Source: Pomphorhynchus laevis (Eukaryota; Acanthocephala; Palaeacanthocephala; Echinorhynchida; Pomphorhynchidae). Taken from it: a stretch of 64,000 bases of DNA. The notes beneath the pieces were generated by a model, which saw nothing but the letters and a program-made list of their open reading frames with translations, was not told the DNA's origin and ran no database searches. Position 1 is the first letter of the stretch. Each line of letters begins with the position of its first letter. A program made the translations under genes and the position numbers. The stretch covers positions 216,559 through 280,558 of the forward strand of contig WNNJ02002543.1 in the NCBI GenBank assembly GCA_012934845.2. The letters are read 5' to 3'. This document shows positions 43,060 to 54,835 of the stretch, in pieces.

Positions 43060-45445
43060 GGATCTTTCACCCCCCCCCAAAGAATCCAGGCAAACTATGC
43101 TTAGCAAACGAGAGACAAGGAGTTTGAGAAACCTTAGCCTTGCTCCGGGGGGGGCGTCCTCTAGAAAAGAAGACTAATCTCGAGATAGCCCAAGTACCCC
43201 AGAGGCGAACTTGGGTTTCCCCATTGAATGACAGATGCTGAGCCCGTTTCAGTGCCCACCTAGTTCTCTTCAGGATACGTTTAAGTCTATCCAGGTCAGC
43301 TTTCACCTACCAGTTCACCATAACGGTAAACCACAGGTATTTTACTCGACTCGTGAAGACAGGGAGGGGTTGATTAGTCAAAATGGAAGAGAGTGCAGAG
43401 AGTGCTAATCTCTTAAGTTTTTGCTTTGTCACAGGAGCGCCGTTAAAGACAACCATCTGCGATTTGGAGAAATTTATAATAAGGTTGGAACGGATTAACT
43501 GGTCTGTTAATCTTAAAAAGAATCGGTTGATGTCCGAGACTACGTCTTTGCACCTGCGTCCAGAGAACAGGGCTGTGTTATTATCAACGTATACCACTCG
43601 ACGGTATTCGCGTTTAAATATTTTAAAGAATTCAATTGAAGCAGCAAGAAACAAGATAGGATAAAGAGGGGACCTTTGAAACACATACGTAATAGGGTAG
43701 AAATGATGCGCATCGGAGTCGTCTTTATAAAAGAAACGCTTGGTGTACAGCAGTATTTCCACCCTATTAACAAGTCTCGCAGGCAACCCAAGGAACCTGA
43801 GTGAAGAGATAACAAAGGGAATAGAGATGCGGTCAAATGCAGCAGAAAAGTCAAGGAATACAGTTACAGCAAGTCAATGACTATTCTCCCGACAGAACTA
43901 ATGCACTTCACCTACAGCTGAATGGACCGAGCGACCTTCGACGAACCCATATAATCCTAATGGGATTAAATTTCGCCTACTTATATGATCGCATATTTTA
44001 CGTGCAAAGCTTTGTTGGAAATGGAGACGAGGGAATTCTGAATCGAAATGGGCCGCATGTCTTAAGGACAATATACCGGATTGTTCTCAGATATAAAAAC
44101 TCGTCTACTTATGTTGATGCCGGTCACATTAGAAGGGCTGGCTAAAAGCATTGTGACGGCAACTTCTCTTCTTTGTTCGGCTGTCAAAAGCTGACAAACA
44201 CGAGAAGAGAGTGGAGCGACGGATTTGGAGGTGCCCGGATGAGGCCCGCAGGAGTCAAGAATATCTGTGACAGATAAGTCTCTACTCCCAAAGTCTCCCC
44301 AAAGTGGGATTGGCTGTGGTGATTGAGTGGCTTTATAATTATGTAAAGATAGTGACTCTTCCAAAACTTTATCAAGACCAATTTTACCAATCCAGCCCAA
44401 TGCTTTATCCTTCCAACAGACAAATTTCTCTCTATTGAATATCTTCTAGTAGGAAGACAGAGCTGGATTAAGGGAAGCAATGCTAGCCCTATCCTTACCC
44501 AGTTGCAACCTATATCTAAAGCTCCAATATTCATTCGAGAGATCTTGTTTGGGCGAAACGGATAGATTGGGAAGACGGAGCATAAATGCTAAGGTCTTGA
44601 ATGTTGTCGGAGTGGGATTGTTAATACGACCTTTATAGGTAGTCGAAAGCATCGCGGTAGCTTGCGAAGAGAGGTAGGTATTAAATTCGTCTAGACTCTC
44701 ATTACCAATTCAGGGGAAGCGTTGGATAGCTGCCTGAAAGGAAACCACTCTGATAGTATCAAAGTGGAATCTCCTTCGAAGCATCGTATCCTCTTCTATC
44801 CGCCAACGAATCAAGTCATGAGAGGTGGATAAATATTGTCGCGACTGCTCCGTAAAGAGGTGTTTCAACAACCACCTTTCATGGAGCAGTAATAAGTCGA
44901 GGAGTTAATTTGTTGATGTGTAATGAAAGGTGTGGGGGGGGCGGTGGTTTTTAAATAAGATAAGCGTTCCTGGCTCTGCTGAGTGCTGCATTAATCCAAC
45001 GACCAGTTCTGTCGTTATAATCACCAAGCACCATATCATAGATAGTCAAAAATCCTATCTAGGAGGTCACGGTTCTTGTGAATTTCACCTGGACGGATGT
45101 ATACATTGCCTAGATTGAGGCGTTTACCGTTCTTACATAGTGATATAACTAAACAAGACATGGAAGGACAAGAATAGTTCAGTAAGAGGGAAGATCTTAA
45201 GGAGCATTTAACTAAGGTTAAAATACCTTGAGATGAAGAGGCGTGAGGCGGGGTTATATACAGAGTATAGTGAGAACAGATATGCTTAGGAATGAATCGA
45301 GTAATGTCCTGGGGAAGACGGATAGACCGCGTCTCCTGAAGGACTATAACATCTACATCTCCACCGGATAGAAGTCTAAGGGCAGGAGCAGCTTCCGAAT
45401 TCTACTGAAGGATATTTAGTGAAAAAGGCTCACGAGTACTCTGCA
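43060..45445 (-). pseudogene. LINE J ORF2 with altered catalytic motif
   Basis: Open pieces include MPARLVNRVEILLYTKRFFY and VVYVDNNTALFSGRRCKDVV. The catalytic YADD of the family has become YVDN, so the enzyme would be dead even without the frame breaks. The C-terminal part reads MKADLDRLKRILKRTRWALK and FFSRGRPP. Upstream, ALDIGCNWVRI-like sequence and the endonuclease block are split over several frames. Confidence 0.75.
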
Positions 45446-45589
45446 TTTTGATATACGAGTTGTACGGGATTGCTCAACCGAGACTTAGCTTAAGGCGGAA
45501 AGGTCGCCCTTCCCGCCACTAGCCCCAACTAGGAAAGACATTTGCCTGCTGTCAATATCTTTATTTCCCTTTTCTTCTGCCTTATTGCC

Positions 45590-46608
45590 TTAATAACCTT
45601 TCCAATCTTGACAGGAGGCACAGCACTGGCTGATACCCCCCCTTCTTTGATTCAGGGCCAGGAACAGAAGCTGAAGGAGCCGAAAACAACAAAGCAAACC
45701 GGCTGGTAATTAGCACTTGAATCTCCTTAAGCGTAGCCTGATTAGTAGATTGCATTAACTTCAAGATGTCTCTGTCTGACATTCTGGACACAGCAGTCGC
45801 GGCGCTAGTAGGTGCAGGTTTCTGTGGCAAGAGGTGACGGACGACATAAGCTTTGAAAGCTGAACACTTCCGGGCCCAAGCCAAGTGTGCCCCCCCACTT
45901 GTGGCATTTCTCCCTCGGTATGGGTACAATCCATCAGACCACAATAACCACAAAGTCTGGGGGACTCACAACTGGTGTCCCAGTGCCCTCACTTGTGGCA
46001 TTTTTTGCAGTGGGAGTCATGTGCGGTCTTCTAAACTTATATGTTTAAAATGTATATTACATCCGAGAAACGGATTACACGCTGAGTTAAACAAAACTTC
46101 GGTGTTTTCAAGAGAAGAAATAACGAACCCAATAGGGAGGGGAGATCCACTCCTCCCCATTACATTACGAACATTTGATACATTGAATTTATTTTCGAGT
46201 GTCATAATGTCATCTTCCTCCATAAGCGGAGGAATGCTTGTGAGTTTTAAAGATGCCAGTATCGGCATGACCTTTAAGGACCCGAGATGGGATAAATTAG
46301 CGGCAAAAAAACTCGTATTCCTTCGCCAACCCGGACGTGGCGAAGGATATCTTGATTTCCGCTTCATATAGTTTAATGAAGTTGAATAGTATACGGTTTT
46401 GATAGTTACTTGTAAATGGTCTAAGAAAAGTGTTAAATAATTTATGCCTTTCGATAGGCTCTTCAAGTTGAATCAAATTCTCGGCTCTTTGGAAATGGGG
46501 AAGTTCCCCTGTACCCACAACATTAGAAGAAACACAATCATTACTGACCTGGGGGCAGGAATCAGAACAAACCAACCTTTTCTCGTCCGAATTTAACGCT
46601 ATTTCCAT
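45590..46608 (-). pseudogene. LINE J ORF1, broken
   Basis: Two main pieces: 46608-46297 with LIQLEEPIERHKLFNTFLRP, and 46466-46017 with MASLKLTSIPP-type sequence followed by KFNVSNVRNVMGRSGSPLP. The zinc-knuckle region lies between about 46.03 and 45.85 kb and ends in MSDRDILKLMQSTNQATLKE, which corresponds to MSDSELLSIMDQRLVSFQRE in copy 3. Confidence 0.7.
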
Positions 46609-46989
46609 TGATTTTTAAGCTTTTTCAGCAATTTTTCCTAAATCCTTTGATCGCTCCGTAACGCTGTTCATTTTTTAAAAACGATGAATGCTACAACTAT
46701 TAATTGAACTATAATATACAAATCAATGGGGAAGAAAAATCCCGGTAACCGTCGATCGAATTTTAAATTTATCACCCAACAAATAGCTTTCGACAACTTC
46801 AGTTGCAACGTAATAAAGGGTTTTTAATAAATAAACGAGGCAGCATAAAAACGTTAACAGAAAATAAGCTGAAAAATAAATCCGATTATTTATTTTGTTG
46901 ATTCAGTCTTCTTTCAGATCAGTGTAGGGATTAGTTCCTAGATAATCAACTCAACCCGTCATATTACGATTGAATCACTCAGAGTTTGC

Positions 46990-49330
46990 CACAAACCTGG
47001 GGTTCCAATTGCGGCGCACGATTGTCAACAACCTCTGCATAAGATGCTTAAAAAATCTTAGTATTTGCTCAAGAGAACGTCGTCTATAAAGGAAGACAAG
47101 TCCAGAGATGGCCCATATACATCAAAGGCGCACCTAAATCTTGTCTCTTAATGATATGCGCTGGGCCCATTTCAGGGCCCATCTTGCTCTCTTCAGGAAA
47201 TTCTTGAATTTATTCAAGTCAAACCTAGAGGCCCAGCTCACCGAAACAGTGAAACCCATATATTTTACACGATTTGTGAAAGTAGCGGGTTGTTATCATA
47301 ACGGAGACAAAGACTGAGATTGTCAATCTTCTTAATTTTATTCTTGCTGCGGAATATCATGGAAGGCGAACACCTGGGTTTTGGAGATATTAAGAAGATT
47401 AGATAAGGCTAACTGGACATTAATCTTAAAATAATTTGCTGTTTTTTAAGACAACATATTTACACATGCTTCCTGAAAACAAGGCAGTGTTATTATTAGC
47501 ATATACCACCAGATGTTGATCGCGTACTAGAGTTTTAAGAATAATAATGGAGGCGGGTAAGTCAAGATTGGAGATAGAGGGCATCATTAATATACTCTAG
47601 TAATTGGGTAGAACTATCGCCCATCAGGGTCGGCATCGTAATATAAGTGCTAGGGATACAAAAGTATTTCCAAGTTGTTAACAATTCTTGCATGCAACCC
47701 AAGACACCTGAGAGGGAAGATAACGAAGGAAATGGAAATGGGATTAAGTGCAGCTAGAAATTTTAGAAAAACAACAGCAAATAGTTGATGAGTGTTATTT
47801 TGGAAAAACAGATGCATTTCATCAACTAATGAATGAACAGATCAACTTCTATTAAACTCATGAAAGTTTGACAGGATCAAATTTCGCTTTTACGAGCAAG
47901 CGCTCTTTAGTAAATAAAAATGATGGAGTTTTGGATGGAGATGAGCCGAATGTCTTTAGGACACATAATTGGTTTCTTTCGGATTTATTTAGGTGGAGAT
48001 TGGCTGTGAGATTTGGAGTTTCTTGTTGAATGGCCCAAGGAGGTAAGGATATCATTCACAGAAAAGTCCCTACTTTCGAGACCACACCAAGAATGGATTG
48101 GTTTTGGCTCCGGAGAGGATCCATAATTTTGTAGGAAGATCGAATCCTCCAAAACGTTGTCAAGGCCTAATGTACTAATACAACCGGATTTTCAGCTGAC
48201 AAATTTATCTTTGTATATTTTCTAGAAAGAAGACTGTACAAGATTAAGGTGAGCAATGCAGGCTTTGCCCCTGTTTCCAGAAAGAAGACTGTAAGAGATT
48301 AAGATGAGCAATGCAGGTTTTGTCCCTGTTTAATATGAGTTTTTAACGCGAACTCAATACTTATTCGAGAGAGCCTTCTTGAGGGAATCAGAGGGATTAG
48401 AGAGGTGTACCAGTATAGCTCGGATCTTGAGTTTTGTTGAAGTTGGATCGTAAATGTGATTTTAATAGATAGTCTATAGAATCCAGGTAACTTGCTGAGA
48501 AACGTATAAGTTGAATCGCGTCAGGCTAGCACTACCTACAGCAGAAAAGAGTGAAATTGCCTCATTAAAGAAGCCACTCTGATTGGATCAAAGTGGTTTC
48601 TCTTTCGCAGCAGGATATCTTATAACCGGCAACGAAATAGGTCATGCGAGGTGTACAATTGTTGTCGTTACTATTCTACACATAAGGCTTTAAGTAACCA
48701 TACTACTAAAGCAGTAGAATGCCGAGGATAGAATTCGTAGATGTGCAATTAAAAGTAGGAGTTAGTGGTGTATTCATGAAGTAAACGATCTTTGTTATGG
48801 GGAGTGCTGCTTTAATCCAATAACGAGTTCTGTTGTTGAAATCACCAAGTATCATGTCGTAGTCGCAACCGACTATTTGACCCAGGAGCTCGTGATTTCT
48901 ACGTATCTCTCCTAGTCGAATATATATATGTAGTAGCAAAAAACCAGAAAAACTCGATTTATTATTTATTTGACGTTTCGGCTATTCGCCTTGATCACAA
49001 AAATATTTTGACCAGACTGTTTTGCTTACCGACTTTACAATGTGGCAGCTTAACTGAACAGGGCAAAAAATATTAAGAGATATGATCATAATGAACATTT
49101 AAATAACATAACAAGACCTTGAGATGAATAAGAGTGAGGTAAGGATATGTATGGAATAAATAGGGTGTTGATGTGCTGTGGTATAAATCGTGTAATATCT
49201 TGAGGGGTCCGAATAAAACAATATGCCAGTTGGGTGTTACGGGCAGGGGGTGTCCTCCATGTTGCCGTTACTTCCAGATGTCGCACTATCTATCCCACTT
49301 GCTTTGTGATCATTGGGTGTATTTGTGGGG
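46990..49330 (-). mobile_element. LINE family J, copy 5 (older, heavily decayed)
   Basis: On the - strand, endonuclease pieces are readable: TPQDITRFIPQHI (49.2 kb), IYIRLGEIRRNHELL and DYDMILGDFNNRTRYWI (48.9-48.8 kb). The remainder down to 46.99 kb aligns in order with copies 3 and 4 but with many more substitutions, and no long frame survives. It is clearly older than the other copies. A short unrelated insertion lies at 48925-49085. Confidence 0.7.
48925..49085. mobile_element. Insertion inside LINE copy 5 with TTTCGG...TTGATCAC end
   Basis: The LINE alignment is interrupted between the VYIRLGEI block and the upstream KCSL block by sequence containing gacgtttcggctattcgcc and ttgatcac. 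The reverse complement reads TGATCAAGGC-GAAT-AGCCGAAACGTC, a stem II plus GAAAC pattern as in Penelope-like terminal-repeat hammerheads, though with TGATCA in place of TGATGA. Confidence 0.5.
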
Positions 49331-49559
49331 AAATATCATCTTGACGTTTGGCTATTTGCCAACTTTCATTTAAAGTGTAATCGTTGTGGGTTTAATATCG
49401 TCGGAAGACGAAATCGATCTTTTGGCTGAAACCGGAGTTATGGGCGTGCTAGATTGTTGATGAGGATATAACTTCAAGGATATGTTCTGTACTAGTTTCT
49501 TGTATCCCTTCATCATTTCTCTGTGTTTATGATCTATTAGTAAGAAAATGTCTTCTTTG

Positions 49560-50075
49560 GATAAGGAGGAATCATGAGTAATATGGAATACGGCTTGAGT
49601 GTACGGTCATGCCTTAGATTCTTTCAGAAAATATCAGTCCCGATAAGCTCCAAAATACTTGCATTTTCTTTTGGATATAGGGTGGTCCAGCCTGTAGTTT
49701 GGCATATTGGAGCTCATTCAAGGACAACCGTCATTGGTATGCTAATTGGTTTCGTCGCGTCTTTATATATCAAATTCTTCAACAATATGCTGATCGAATA
49801 TTGTACAATTGAATACAAGCCACTAACAGCGTCTATCAAAATGCATAACATAAAACTGGATTTAGGAAAAGAAGATATGCTAGAACTCGAAAGAATGTTC
49901 TCTCTCAAGAACTTTCGCTTTGTCACCAGCATAAGAGGGGCAACATTACTGATGGTTTTCGCCAACATTAATCTCGACAACGCGCTACTTCTCTCCAAGA
50001 ACGGGTAACTTCTTTTTCGAAACTAATCGAATCTTCAAACATATTTCGTCCGAAGAATTTACTTATCCCTACTGC
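49560..50075 (+). pseudogene. LINE J-related ORF1 fragment on the + strand
   Basis: The frame 49574-50008 is open for 144 codons. Its C-terminal half, KPLTASIKMHNIKLDLGKED followed by FSLKNFRFVTSIRGATL, aligns with KPIMASLKISNLLTKMEEED and YKIKNIRPLLGRNGLS of copy 3. It continues with EEFTYPYCQNY, corresponding to EEYTYPHCSRC at the start of the first zinc knuckle, where it stops. It is oriented opposite to copies 4 and 5 and must be a separate insertion of a relative. Confidence 0.7.
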
Positions 50076-50079
50076 CAGA

Positions 50080-50247
50080 ACTACCGCATTTAAGGATACT
50101 GTTTCTTTTGATGTGAACATAGCGACTACTATTAAGAATTATACACATTCATTATATCTTTATACTACCACATTTAAGGGTACCGTTTCCTTTGATGTGA
50201 ACATAGCGACTACTATTAAGAATTATACACATTCATTATATCGTTTT
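50080..50247. repeat. 84-bp tandem duplication
   Basis: The segment beginning actaccgcatttaagg at 50080 is repeated at 50164 with few differences. It begins at the end of the ORF1 fragment, so the fragment end was included in the duplication. Confidence 0.8.
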
Positions 50248-51387
50248 CATGCTAGATAGTTAATAATTTTAAAGAAACCAAGAAAATTTATTTTCCAGAC
50301 GCACTATGTTTACTATTTTCCCTTTCGAAAATAGTATATAGTAACGGTGACACTTGATGATTAGGGTAGGAGCTTACAAAACTTCATTATTCATATATAG
50401 GATAACTATTTAGATCAGCTAACGGAGTCTACGTATTTTATATTATTTGTAAATTAAACATAATGATAAATAAAAATTAAAAATAAAATAATAATCATAA
50501 ATAAATAATTGTTATAAGATTTAATATAACTTATATCAAGTTAAAATAAAAAATTGAAATTTAAAATAGAAGGCAATTTTTATGAATTGACTTATAAATA
50601 ATAGACGATGTATCAGAATAAGGATTAGAGGTCATCATGAGAAACTGCGATGTTATCGTGTTTCCGTCCATATTCCTCGACCCAGCATCGCAGCGGGGTC
50701 AAATACGCGTTAATGACGTATTTCTTCTGATGATATTTGCTAATATTTAAACATCTCTAAATATAAATCCGTTTATTGTATATTTGTAATATATACAATA
50801 AGTGTTTATCAATATGTGTCTAGCTTCATTTACATCTAATACTACCACGATTTATATACTAACTTCATTTTCCTTCTGACTAACTGTGATCATTATCTTT
50901 GCTTATATCAAGTAGAGGCCAATAATAGCAAGATGGCAGCTTTACTGTTGGTGGATATTACCTAACGGCACTCATATCTGTACTTTTTATTTCGTTCACA
51001 TAATATATCGCGCATATTACCTTTTATACTAACCTTATATCGAATTTCTGCAGCTAATGACATGTATCCTGAGTACGCTATTGATTTATTTTGTTTTCTT
51101 TACATGTCCGTAATTAGACATATAAGTTTCGTAAATAGTTTAAAGTTATTCTGATAATCGATATTAAATATACTCTTCATAATATTTTAGTTTCGTAAAT
51201 AATTCGATTATACTGTTTGTTATAATAATTGCATATGAAATCAGTACAGAGATTTAAATTAGATTAAATCTAAAATAGCCATGTCGAAAATTAAAAGAAA
51301 TATAAACGATGTATATGTATGTCAAAAATATAATCAGCAGTATGCTATATTTAATATCATAATATTAAATATTATGATAATTATGAT
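50248..51387. other. No gene seen
   Basis: AT-rich sequence with no recognisable gene. Short purine and pyrimidine runs only. Confidence 0.55.
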
Positions 51388-53381
51388 ATTGGTAAACGAT
51401 CAGAAATAATTGCGTTTGCTAAAATTTATCGAAAATCAATTATCCAAACTTAAAGTAATATTCATATAATATTACTATATATAATATATTACATTAATAT
51501 ATAATATTATATATTAATATTATAACATTAATAAGAAATTTTTTCTTTTTCTTTATCATAATATTAAATATTATGATAAATAATATTAATCACAATAAAT
51601 AATATTTATCTCTGCCAAAGCGGCAGAGGAAGCTAAATGTGGCAAATTCAGAGGCATCGAACCAATCCTTACATTTTCGTCCTAATTTCAATCGAGAAGT
51701 TCAGAGATGTTAGCCTCAGCGCCGCTGCCTTTCTGATAGAGCTGGGAAGCCTTCTAATCCGATCAAGTGGCGATAAACGCGCCGGCATTTATTTCATACT
51801 ACGCCTGAGTGTCGCAGAACATCGAGGAAATGCAGCGGCTTCCCTGAGGCAGCTGATGATAAATCAATCCCGATTTTTTAATTGATTTCTTTTATACATT
51901 TAAAATAAGTATCCAAAATCACAATAAATACATCACAAATTCTAAAATAAATGCATCCCGAATTCTATTAGAACATCACATATGTTGGATAGTTTCCTGT
52001 GCAATTCAATCACTTACCAAAATAATGAAATAAATTCTCAATTAATCTAAAGTGACCAAACTCATTTCATCATGCTGAACAACACAATATATTTATAAAC
52101 CCTGATTCTCAAATTTTTGACATTATTTTTGTTATTTTTCTCTAATTTTTAGAATTTTTTCTTTTTATGTGAAACACCCGTAAATGAGCTAAGGCACTTG
52201 CTCTGTGTTCTTAAATAAATTGATTTGATTGATTAATATATAATATCATAAAAATATCATAATATAAATATATAATATTATTACATATAATATTACTATA
52301 TATAATATATTACATTAATATATAATATTATATATTAATATTATAACATTAATAAGAAAATTTTTCATTTTCTAATAAGCTACAATAATTAGCTTTGTAT
52401 ATATGTTTGCTAATTAGTTTACGGTATATTCTTTATTAATAAGACTGCTCATTTTTAATATTCGCATTTTTCGTGAAATTTGTGCAAATTGCTATCTTAT
52501 ATTACTACTATTCCAATTTTTTATATTCAACGTATCAAAGTGATATGTATTGTGTGACTGATTTAATAATAAAGCAGCGAGCGTACCAGCTGCTTTTGTG
52601 TCGAAAGTCGAACCCTTGTTAAATTAGGGGTATCGTACTGTGATTTTGAAATTCCTCATTTTAAAAAATAATTTAGTTAACATTTTTAATTTTTATTTTA
52701 AGAAAATGTGCATTTCGTAAAATATACGCACATCAAAATGACGAATTTTTAATGATACATTTTAATGATACATTTTGGAATAAATGTTTTTTTGGAGGGC
52801 TATTAATAACAGTGCATGTGTGTGCTTACTTAAATTTCAATTTCCACATTAAAATTTCTGTCTACTAAGGGGAATAGATCACTCTTCAAATTTTATTTTC
52901 GAAAGATAATTGCATCATTAAAGAAAGTACTTTGTATTACACATGTCTGACTTCAGCATTATACTCTATTGAAAAAATAAATAAACTGAAAATTAAATTT
53001 TAGCTACAACATGTATTCAAGCTTTTGCTTAATCATCAGGGAATTTTGCTCAGCATATTCAAGTAGATAAAATTCCGAATTTTTATAAATGGATATCTGG
53101 ATGGTCATTTAAGAATATTAATTTTACGATCGATAAATCAATATACCTTTTAAATTTATCTTTCCATAAAGCATAATTACCTTATAATATTTTCTTTTGG
53201 AAAATGAAAAAATCGTTCATATGTAAAAGAGCAATGGCAACTATTCAAATAAAAACGACATCCACATTAAAAATTTAAACTTACAGAAATGAAAAATTGC
53301 ATTTGTCGAATTGGTAAACGATCAGAAATAATTGCGTTTGCTAAAATTTATCGAAAATCAATTATCCAAACTTGAAGTAAT
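51388..53381. repeat. Nested direct repeats around a LINE 3' end
   Basis: A 72-bp segment at 51388-51459 recurs at 53310-53381 with about one difference. Next to it, a 76-bp AT-rich segment at 51463-51538 recurs at 52284-52359 without difference and with further similarity after it. The pattern is X-Y-LINE-Y-X in direct orientation. It could reflect duplications before and after the LINE insertion at 51605-52245. Confidence 0.7.
51605..52245 (+). mobile_element. 5'-truncated LINE 3' end (second family)
   Basis: The open stretch 51637-51885 reads YIFVLISIEKFRDVSLSAAA, FLIELGSLLI, SGDKRAGIYFILRLSVAEHR, GNAAASL. This is the conserved C-terminal end of a large group of LINE reverse transcriptase proteins (pattern: P-I-A/S-I-E, F-L-x-E-L-G, SGD-x-R, LQR-x-S-V-x-x-x-R-G-N). 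A 3' UTR of about 360 bases follows and ends in (ATTG)n-type sequence, ttgatttgattgatt. About 90% of the element is missing at the 5' end. It is unrelated to family J. Confidence 0.75.
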
Positions 53382-54265
53382 GTTTTATTGCAATATCAAC
53401 AAATTTACAATATATGAAATAGTAACAATTTTATCAAAATCAAAACGACGGCCTTCATCTTAAAATATATTTAATACTTTTATTAATAAAAATTTTAAAT
53501 TTTAGGTGCATTACACATCAATGCATGAACAATTTCAAAGCGGAAAAGTCTTACATTATTTGATATCAACTATACAAGTATAATTTTGTAAATGAATACT
53601 AAAGAAAATAAATGATAAACTTAAATTATCCATTTGAGAATACAATTTAATTATCAAATATAATTAAAATATTGTTCATAAATGCAAATTTTTGCACTTA
53701 GAATGTAACATTATTATTTAAAATGTAAGATAAATTTAAAAGAAGACTTATTCGAAAGCATTGTATACTCTAAATTTAAAAAGAACACAAAATACTTGCT
53801 GCTAATTATGATACTGCTTTATTTTGAAAAAAAAACTAAAGTTTAATTCATTGATGTGAAACGAATAAGTAAATCGATTTTCAATAATTTGTAACTGTAT
53901 ATTTTTTGTAAAAATACAATAAATGTCTCCAAGCCAGATTTCCGTGATCCTTATCGCAACGGATCAATAAATTTAATATATTTTAACAATTAATTGACTC
54001 TGTATAAAATTTTAATGAAATTACTCTAACGAAACAGAGATGATTGCTCGATATCGATTATTTGTGATACTAATTAATACTAATTAACACTATTTAATAT
54101 TTATAATATTACTTATCTTAAAAAATAAATTGAGCAACAATATAAACAGTTAAAAATAAACTAATATGCATGGATGTATAAACAAAGCATAAATAAAACA
54201 GTTTATAAAATAAACTTGAAGTTTTATTTTTAACACAATATTATTAAAAATAAATGTTTATACTC
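52360..54265. other. No gene seen
   Basis: Apart from the right 72-bp direct repeat at 53310-53381, this is AT-rich sequence without a recognisable gene. A GC-richer spot at 52568-52620 holds the hairpin GCAGC...GCTGC but no further structure. Confidence 0.5.
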
Positions 54266-54269
54266 TGAA

Positions 54270-54360
54270 GCGGAAAATTTTTATGAATGGATAATAAATA
54301 ATATACTTTGTATTAGATACTTGATAATCAAATTTCTTCAGAAGAAATACGTCATTAGTG
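54270..54360 (+). repeat. 3' end piece of the 27-28 kb reverse transcriptase element
   Basis: Phrases tggataataaataatatact and gataatcaaatttc match 28045-28110 in order. Only this end is present; the minisatellite follows directly. Confidence 0.65.
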
Positions 54361-54384
54361 CGTATTTGGCCCCGTTAAATACGT

Positions 54385-54835
54385 AGGATTTTACTGGAGA
54401 ATTTACTGCAGGATTTACTAGAGGATTTATTGAAAGATTTATTGGACGATTTACTGGAGAATTTACTGGATGATTTACCTGGAGGATTTACTGGAGGATT
54501 TACTGGAGGATTTACTGGAGGATTTACTGGAAGATTTACTGGAGGATTTACTGGAGGATTTACTGGAGGATTTACTGGAGGATTTACTGGAGGATTTACT
54601 GGAGGATTTACTGGAGGATTTACTGGAGGATTTACTCAAGGCTTTACTGGAGAGTTTTCTGGAATATTTCCTGGATGATTTATTGGAGTATTTACTGGAG
54701 GATTAAAAGGAGTATATACTGGATGATTTACTGGAGGATTACTGGATGATGTACTAGAGGATTTACTGGGAGAATTACTGGATGATTTACTGGAGGATTT
54801 ACTGGACGATTTACTGGATTTGAAGACTTCGATAG
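54385..54835. repeat. 12-bp minisatellite (ggaggatttact)
   Basis: About 35 copies of a 12-base unit, most regular at 54480-54640 and degenerate on both sides. Two frames stay open through it (GGFT repeats, or LLED repeats), but these follow from the 12-base period and are not evidence of a gene. Confidence 0.9.

Larger units (their letters stand above)
42895..46640 (-). mobile_element. LINE family J, copy 4 (nearly full length, - strand)
   Basis: Reading on the - strand from about 46640: ORF1 with the conserved N-terminal ERHKLFNTFLRPF (46.45 kb), MEEDDIMTLENKF (46.2 kb) and remnants of the knuckle region to 45.6 kb. ORF2 follows from about 45445 to 43060 with the endonuclease block near 45.0-45.4 kb and the reverse transcriptase at 43.3-44.2 kb. 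The tail at 42.9 kb is (ATTT)n in the sense direction. It is about as complete as copy 3 but more decayed. Confidence 0.85.

Noticed and set aside
52568-52620. GCAGC...GCTGC hairpin resembling P4 of the HDV-like element
   Set aside because: No P1 or P2 partners and no GCTAA-type junction follow on either strand.
54385-54835. A GGFT-repeat or LLED-repeat protein, or a CRISPR-like array
   Set aside because: The unit is a 12-base minisatellite without spacers, so open frames are automatic; there is no start context or flanking coding signal.
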